The position numbers were made by a program, and so were the translations under genes. From Thermoplasmata archaeon (GTDB lineage: Archaea; Thermoplasmatota; E2; UBA9212), in the NCBI GenBank assembly GCA_013329495.1, contig DUKC01000048.1, forward strand, positions 1-8,243: a DNA stretch of 8,243 bases, read 5' to 3'. The notes under the pieces were generated by a model that worked only from the letters and a program-made list of their open reading frames with translations, did no database searches and was not told where the DNA came from. Below, piece by piece: positions 5,606 to 8,243 of this stretch; position 1 is the first letter of the stretch, and each line of letters opens with the position of its first letter.

Positions 5606-6721
5606 ATGCTGCAGTCGAGCATATCCTGGCTTCTTAAAACGCCAAATTTTCTCTGGCTCGTTGGGATACTTTGCATTTTTCTAACCCCTTTCTTGATCAT
5701 ATACAACATTAGCAGAAGATTTGAAAAGGCTGAAAAAGCAAAACATAAGTTTTCCTATTTGTTTTGGTTAGCTTTAATTCCAACAATAACCTACTGTATG
5801 TTGGTAACAATCTGGTCTTCAAATCAATTGTGGGATAAGATTCCTTTCATCGGAAATGAAATTCTAGCAATTGGTGCTTTTTTCATGTACCTCTTTCTTT
5901 TGAAGCTGAGGGAAAGGATGACTGAAGAAGATCCATATGATCGACTGATAAAATTCGTCGCTCCAACGCTCATTCCTTTAGTCATGCTACTTACGATGGT
6001 TAACCCCCTTCATTATGCAGGGGAACATGCTCTGGGTAGCAATGTAATTTCTCTGACACCCCTAGCGGGTATAGCAGGCTTTTCATTCGCTTTTTACTTC
6101 GTCTTTTTGTCTTATTTTGAATGCAAAGATCTGCTTAGAAATCTCCACATAATTCACAAGCCACTAATTCTCTCTGCATTTTTAGTTCTTGCTACGTTCG
6201 CAATCTGGCATTATGATAAGTGGTGCACCTTTCTTTTTGCGGAGACTCCCTTTTACAATGAGATAGCTTATTTTACCCTATCTGATGGGCTGTTCTACAG
6301 TTGGTGGGGCATTGAGATGATGCCTGGACTTGCAGGCTCCTTCATCGCTATAGCAAACATGTTCGTTTTGCATATAAAGCTAAAGGAACCTGTACCCGCG
6401 ATAAAGAGAGAGGAAGTAGAAGTGCTTTATGCTTTCAGTCTTTTCCAGTTCCTAACAAAAATTTCGGAAGTGGTCGGCGGTGCCGCAATAACCATCTTCA
6501 AGTCAGCAATTGACGGCTACAATAAACGGTTTAAAAGAAACATTGAGATAGAAGATACGATTCGCCTTTCTAAAGTAAAAGATGATGAGTGGCCCGAGTT
6601 TATCAAGTTTGTTCTTAGAATATTTAACATGTGCATAGGGCCAATAACCTGGGAGGAGGCCGAACAAATAGAGGGATTGGAAGAAATAACGAGAGAGGTA
6701 AAATATAGATATAGTCGGTGA
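5606..6721 (+). CDS. Uncharacterised 7-TM membrane protein with cytosolic C-terminal domain
   Basis: 371 aa; I do not recognise the family. Hydrophobic segments lie at about 15-34, 50-70, 80-99, 117-132, 146-170, 184-201 and 235-256. The loops at 35-49, 100-116 and 171-184 are rich in Lys and Arg, so by the positive-inside rule the N-terminus is outside and the C-terminus inside. The longest outer loop (about 202-234) is aromatic-rich and carries His202, Cys207 and Trp residues. The last 115 residues (257-371) form a charged, probably helical cytosolic domain. A seven-helix membrane sensor followed by a soluble module recalls archaeal and bacterial 7TM receptor-type proteins, but no kinase, cyclase or other known output motif is visible. 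It is a single transcription unit between the IOR operon and the M42 peptidase, with a near-leaderless promoter and a palindrome just upstream. Transporter-associated or signalling roles are both possible. Confidence 0.85.
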   Translation: MLQSSISWLLKTPNFLWLVGILCIFLTPFLIIYNISRRFEKAEKAKHKFSYLFWLALIPTITYCMLVTIWSSNQLWDKIPFIGNEILAIGAFFMYLFLLKLRERMTEEDPYDRLIKFVAPTLIPLVMLLTMVNPLHYAGEHALGSNVISLTPLAGIAGFSFAFYFVFLSYFECKDLLRNLHIIHKPLILSAFLVLATFAIWHYDKWCTFLFAETPFYNEIAYFTLSDGLFYSWWGIEMMPGLAGSFIAIANMFVLHIKLKEPVPAIKREEVEVLYAFSLFQFLTKISEVVGGAAITIFKSAIDGYNKRFKRNIEIEDTIRLSKVKDDEWPEFIKFVLRIFNMCIGPITWEEAEQIEGLEEITREVKYRYSR

Positions 6722-6729
6722 GGTAAATA

Positions 6730-6750
6730 TTTGACTTCTTCCTTTCCCTG
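6730..6750 (+). terminator. Pyrimidine-rich tract after the 7-TM gene
   Basis: TTTGACTTCTTCCTTTCCCTG, 9 nt past the stop, is almost all pyrimidine and could act as a U-rich archaeal terminator. Weak, sequence-composition evidence only. Confidence 0.3.
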
Positions 6751-6845
6751 AAAATCTAATCTAAAGAAATTTATAGAGGGATCTTATCGATGCTCTTGTT
6801 GAATTTTGAGCTAAAGGGGTAATTTATAGAAAAAAATTAGAAAAC

Positions 6846-6854
6846 AACTTAAAG
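6846..6854 (+). promoter_or_regulatory. BRE/TATA promoter of the M42 peptidase gene (leaderless)
   Basis: AACTTAAAG, preceded by A-rich BRE-like sequence from 6840, is centred 25-26 nt before the ATG at 6876, the same geometry as the operon promoter at 1031-1045. There is no Shine-Dalgarno in the T-rich sequence before the ATG. This supports 6876 as the start over the Met codon three codons downstream. Confidence 0.65.
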
Positions 6855-6875
6855 TCCTTGTTATTTTGATTTTTT

Positions 6876-7931
6876 ATGAACGAAATGCGTGAAATATTAG
6901 AAAAACTCGTCGGAGAACTAGGAATTTCTGGATCGGAACAAAGCGTTTCGGATTTGATTGAAAAGGAAATGAAAGGAAGGGTTGATGAGCTGAGGAAGGA
7001 CAAGCTAGGAAATTTGATAGCAAGAAAAGGCAGCGGAAAGCCTAAGGTCATGCTCGCTGCACACATGGACGAGATAGGATTTAGAGTGAAGTACATCGAT
7101 AAGAAAGGATTTTTAAGATTTGTTAAGGTAGGAGGGATAGATGATCGCACTCTTCTCAACCAAAGAGTCCTGATCTATGGGAAGCAAAAAGTAAAGGGTA
7201 TTATTGGTGCAAAGCCCCCTCATCTTCAAAAGGAAGAGGACAGAAAAAAAGTAGTCGAGTGTAAAGATATGTTTATAGATATTGGCGCTTCTTCAAGGGA
7301 AGAGGCTGAGAAAGCGGAGGTAAAGATAGGCGATCCAATAGCCTTTGACAGGCCTTTCTCAATCCTGCAGGGAGAACTAGCAATAGGAAAAGCATTCGAT
7401 AATAGAGTTGGGTGTGCCATTCTTATGGGGGTTCTGAAGCAATTTAAAGGGAAAGAAGCACTCCACGGTGTCTGGACGGTGCAGGAGGAGGTTGGTTTAA
7501 AAGGAGCAAGAACCGCTGCTTACGCCTTAGACCCTGATCTTGCCATTGCTTTGGACACAACAACTGCGGGAGATACGCCTGAAGTGGAAGAAGGAGAAGC
7601 GACGACTGAGGTGGGGAAAGGACCCGCCATTACAGTTGCTGAAGCAGGCGGCAGAGGACTCATAACCGATAAAAGAATTTTAAACTGGCTAATAGAATCA
7701 GCAAAGAAAGCTAAAGTGCCCTATCAACTCGAAGCTGGAGAAGGAGGAATGACCGATTCAGCGGCAATCTATATCTCTAAAACAGGAGTACCATGTGGTA
7801 CAATCTCTATACCGACTAGATATATCCATGGACCGGGCGAGGTGCTCAGTCTAAAAGATGTTGAGAATGCAATCAAACTAATTTCCATTGCTCTTGATAA
7901 CCTTGATTCTTTGAATATCACACGGAGTTAA
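6876..7931 (+). CDS. M42 family metallo-aminopeptidase (TET-type)
   Basis: 351 aa, the usual length of M42 enzymes, cytoplasmic aminopeptidases that assemble into hollow tetrahedral dodecamers and trim peptides released by the proteasome or taken up from outside. The two-metal site is complete: His63 and Asp65 in AAHMDEIG, Asp175 in KAFDNRVG, the catalytic Glu204 and metal ligand Glu205 in VQEEVG, Asp227 in ALDTTT, and His318 in YIHGP. The interrupting dimerisation (PDZ-like) domain covers about residues 70-160. N-terminal specificity (acidic, leucyl or lysyl) cannot be told from these motifs. Some relatives are annotated as endoglucanase or deblocking aminopeptidase; there is no reason to prefer those names. 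It is transcribed alone from a leaderless promoter. Peptide breakdown fits the amino-acid-fermenting IOR/ACD operon upstream, but the two are not cotranscribed. Confidence 0.93.
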   Translation: MNEMREILEKLVGELGISGSEQSVSDLIEKEMKGRVDELRKDKLGNLIARKGSGKPKVMLAAHMDEIGFRVKYIDKKGFLRFVKVGGIDDRTLLNQRVLIYGKQKVKGIIGAKPPHLQKEEDRKKVVECKDMFIDIGASSREEAEKAEVKIGDPIAFDRPFSILQGELAIGKAFDNRVGCAILMGVLKQFKGKEALHGVWTVQEEVGLKGARTAAYALDPDLAIALDTTTAGDTPEVEEGEATTEVGKGPAITVAEAGGRGLITDKRILNWLIESAKKAKVPYQLEAGEGGMTDSAAIYISKTGVPCGTISIPTRYIHGPGEVLSLKDVENAIKLISIALDNLDSLNITRS

Positions 7932-7957
7932 CCGCCTAAAAGGGATTGGTGTCTCAC

Positions 7958-7974
7958 TTTTTAGCCCAGCTTTT
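7958..7974 (+). terminator. T-rich candidate terminator of the M42 gene
   Basis: Runs TTTTT (7958-7962) and TTTT (7971-7974) lie 27-43 nt past the stop, fitting archaeal U-tract termination. Composition evidence only. Confidence 0.35.
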
Positions 7975-7982
7975 GTCCCTAG

Positions 7983-7993
7983 ATATTTATAAT
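7983..7993 (+). promoter_or_regulatory. Orphan TATA-like element
   Basis: ATATTTATAAT is a good TATA match whose centre (7988) is about 25 nt before an ATG at 8013. That frame has only seven codons (MTTYFLF) before a stop, so the promoter either serves a non-coding transcript reaching the hairpin at 8068, belongs to a gene cut off by an insertion, or is a chance match. Confidence 0.35.
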
Positions 7994-8067
7994 AAGTAGT
8001 ATTAATCGTAAAATGACAACGTACTTTCTTTTTTAGTCGGAGTTCTCATAGAAATTGCACAAGGAAA

Positions 8068-8087
8068 CCCACGGCTTCAGTCGTGGG
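8068..8087 (+). mobile_element. Solitary IS200/IS605 (IS1341-type) right-end hairpin
   Basis: CCCACGGCTTCAGTCGTGGG folds into an 8-bp stem (one G-U pair) with a TTCA tetraloop. Flanks AAA before and AGGA after match the right ends of many archaeal tnpB elements, where this hairpin follows the tnpB stop and also forms the core of the omega (re)RNA used by TnpB. No tnpB or tnpA remnant lies upstream, where it should be: that space is the intact M42 gene. It is therefore a relic or a non-autonomous, MITE-like copy. The pattern match is strong; the element's left boundary cannot be placed. Confidence 0.7.
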
Positions 8088-8120
8088 AGGAATTGGCGCC
8101 CTCCTCTCTGTTGCTGTCAA

Positions 8121-8159
8121 GCGAATATGTCACCATAATTGTTTTGCGATTTTGTCACC
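8121..8159 (+). repeat. Pair of 14-nt direct repeats
   Basis: GCGAATATGTCACC (8121-8134) and GCGATTTTGTCACC (8146-8159) agree at 12 of 14 positions, and their starts are 25 nt apart. They lie just before the TATA-like CTATCTATAT at about 8162-8171, so they could be a tandem regulator site. Only two copies are visible, so this is not a CRISPR. Confidence 0.4.
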
Positions 8160-8181
8160 CCCTATCTATATGCACTTTGAA

Positions 8182-8243
8182 AGGCCTACGCCACGGGTGG
8201 TTTGGCCCTGGTTTGGCGTAGCGAGAGGCTTGGGGCTCTGAGG
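8182..8243 (+). other. GC-rich foldable stretch running off the window, possible structured RNA
   Basis: About two thirds G+C, sharply above the AT-rich sequence before it. CTACGCCA (8186-8193) pairs perfectly with TGGCGTAG (8214-8221), and GGG (8195-8197) can pair with CCC (8206-8208) inside. Outer pairing of AAGGCCT with AGGCTT, with one bulge, is possible. A TATA-like element lies about 20-25 nt upstream. Such GC islands in AT-rich archaeal DNA often mark structured RNA genes. I could not match it to the 5' end of RNase P RNA, SRP RNA, 5S, 16S or a tRNA. The rest lies beyond the window. Confidence 0.3.

Larger units (their letters stand above)
7932..8243. other. 312-nt gene-free region at the right edge
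   Basis: No convincing protein gene. In order it holds T-runs after the M42 gene (7958-7974), a TATA-like element (7983-7993) facing a 7-codon frame (8013-8036), a T6 run (8029-8034), an IS200/IS605 right-end hairpin (8068-8087), a pair of 14-nt direct repeats (8121-8159), and a GC-rich foldable stretch from about 8182 to the edge. Confidence 0.6.

Noticed and set aside
6790..6822. 10-codon frame (MLLLNFELKG) that could be a leader peptide
   Set aside because: No Shine-Dalgarno, the TATA spacing is wrong (about 18 nt), and the M42 gene has its own leaderless promoter.
8013..8036. 7-codon frame MTTYFLF with TATA about 25 nt upstream
   Set aside because: Too short to call a gene; kept only as context for the orphan TATA element.
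8121..8159. CRISPR array
   Set aside because: Only two imperfect 14-nt repeats with an 11-nt gap; no array structure or cas genes.
8182..8243. RNase P RNA, SRP RNA, tRNA or rRNA 5' end
   Set aside because: None of the expected conserved stretches (for example GAGGAAAGTC of RNase P or the tRNA T-arm) is present in the visible part.

Overview
The window looks archaeal. The gene content points that way: an ADP-forming acyl-CoA synthetase alpha subunit, an oxygen-sensitive indolepyruvate:ferredoxin oxidoreductase and an M42 (TET-type) aminopeptidase. The promoters agree, because two genes have a TATA box centred 25-26 nt before the ATG (leaderless mRNA). Heavy AGA/AGG arginine and ATA isoleucine use, together with fermentation enzymes, suggest an anaerobe, possibly thermophilic. 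The exact lineage cannot be read from this sequence.

Layout. Positions 1-251 hold a degenerate IS200/IS605-type right-end stem-loop and the promoter of the first gene. At 252-692 is a small membrane-anchored protein that resembles only the N-terminal half of a DapF-like (diaminopimelate epimerase fold) protein. It is more AT-rich than its neighbours and may be truncated. A 374-nt non-coding stretch follows, with a pyrimidine-rich terminator-like tract, nested inverted repeats and a leaderless promoter. The main feature is a tightly packed four-gene plus-strand operon (1067-5425): ACD alpha subunit, iorA, iorB and a MobA/MocA-like nucleotidyltransferase, with gaps or overlaps of +2, -4 and -7 nt. 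After a 180-nt spacer with a palindrome next to a TATA box comes an unrecognised 7-TM protein with a cytosolic C-terminal domain (5606-6721). A leaderless M42 aminopeptidase follows (6876-7931). The last 312 nt have no gene. They hold a solitary IS200/IS605 right-end hairpin, a pair of 14-nt direct repeats and a GC-rich foldable stretch that runs off the window.

How the genes fit together. IorAB oxidatively decarboxylates aryl-2-oxoacids (from Trp, Phe and Tyr transamination) to aryl-acetyl-CoA and reduced ferredoxin. An ACD then turns the thioester into arylacetate while making ATP. The operon thus encodes most of a peptide-fermentation energy module, except that the ATP-grasp beta subunit of the ACD is not in the window. 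The M42 peptidase nearby, in its own transcription unit, would supply amino acids. The role of the MobA-like protein in this operon is unexplained and is one of the more interesting points. I saw no tRNA, complete rRNA, CRISPR array or intact transposase gene.
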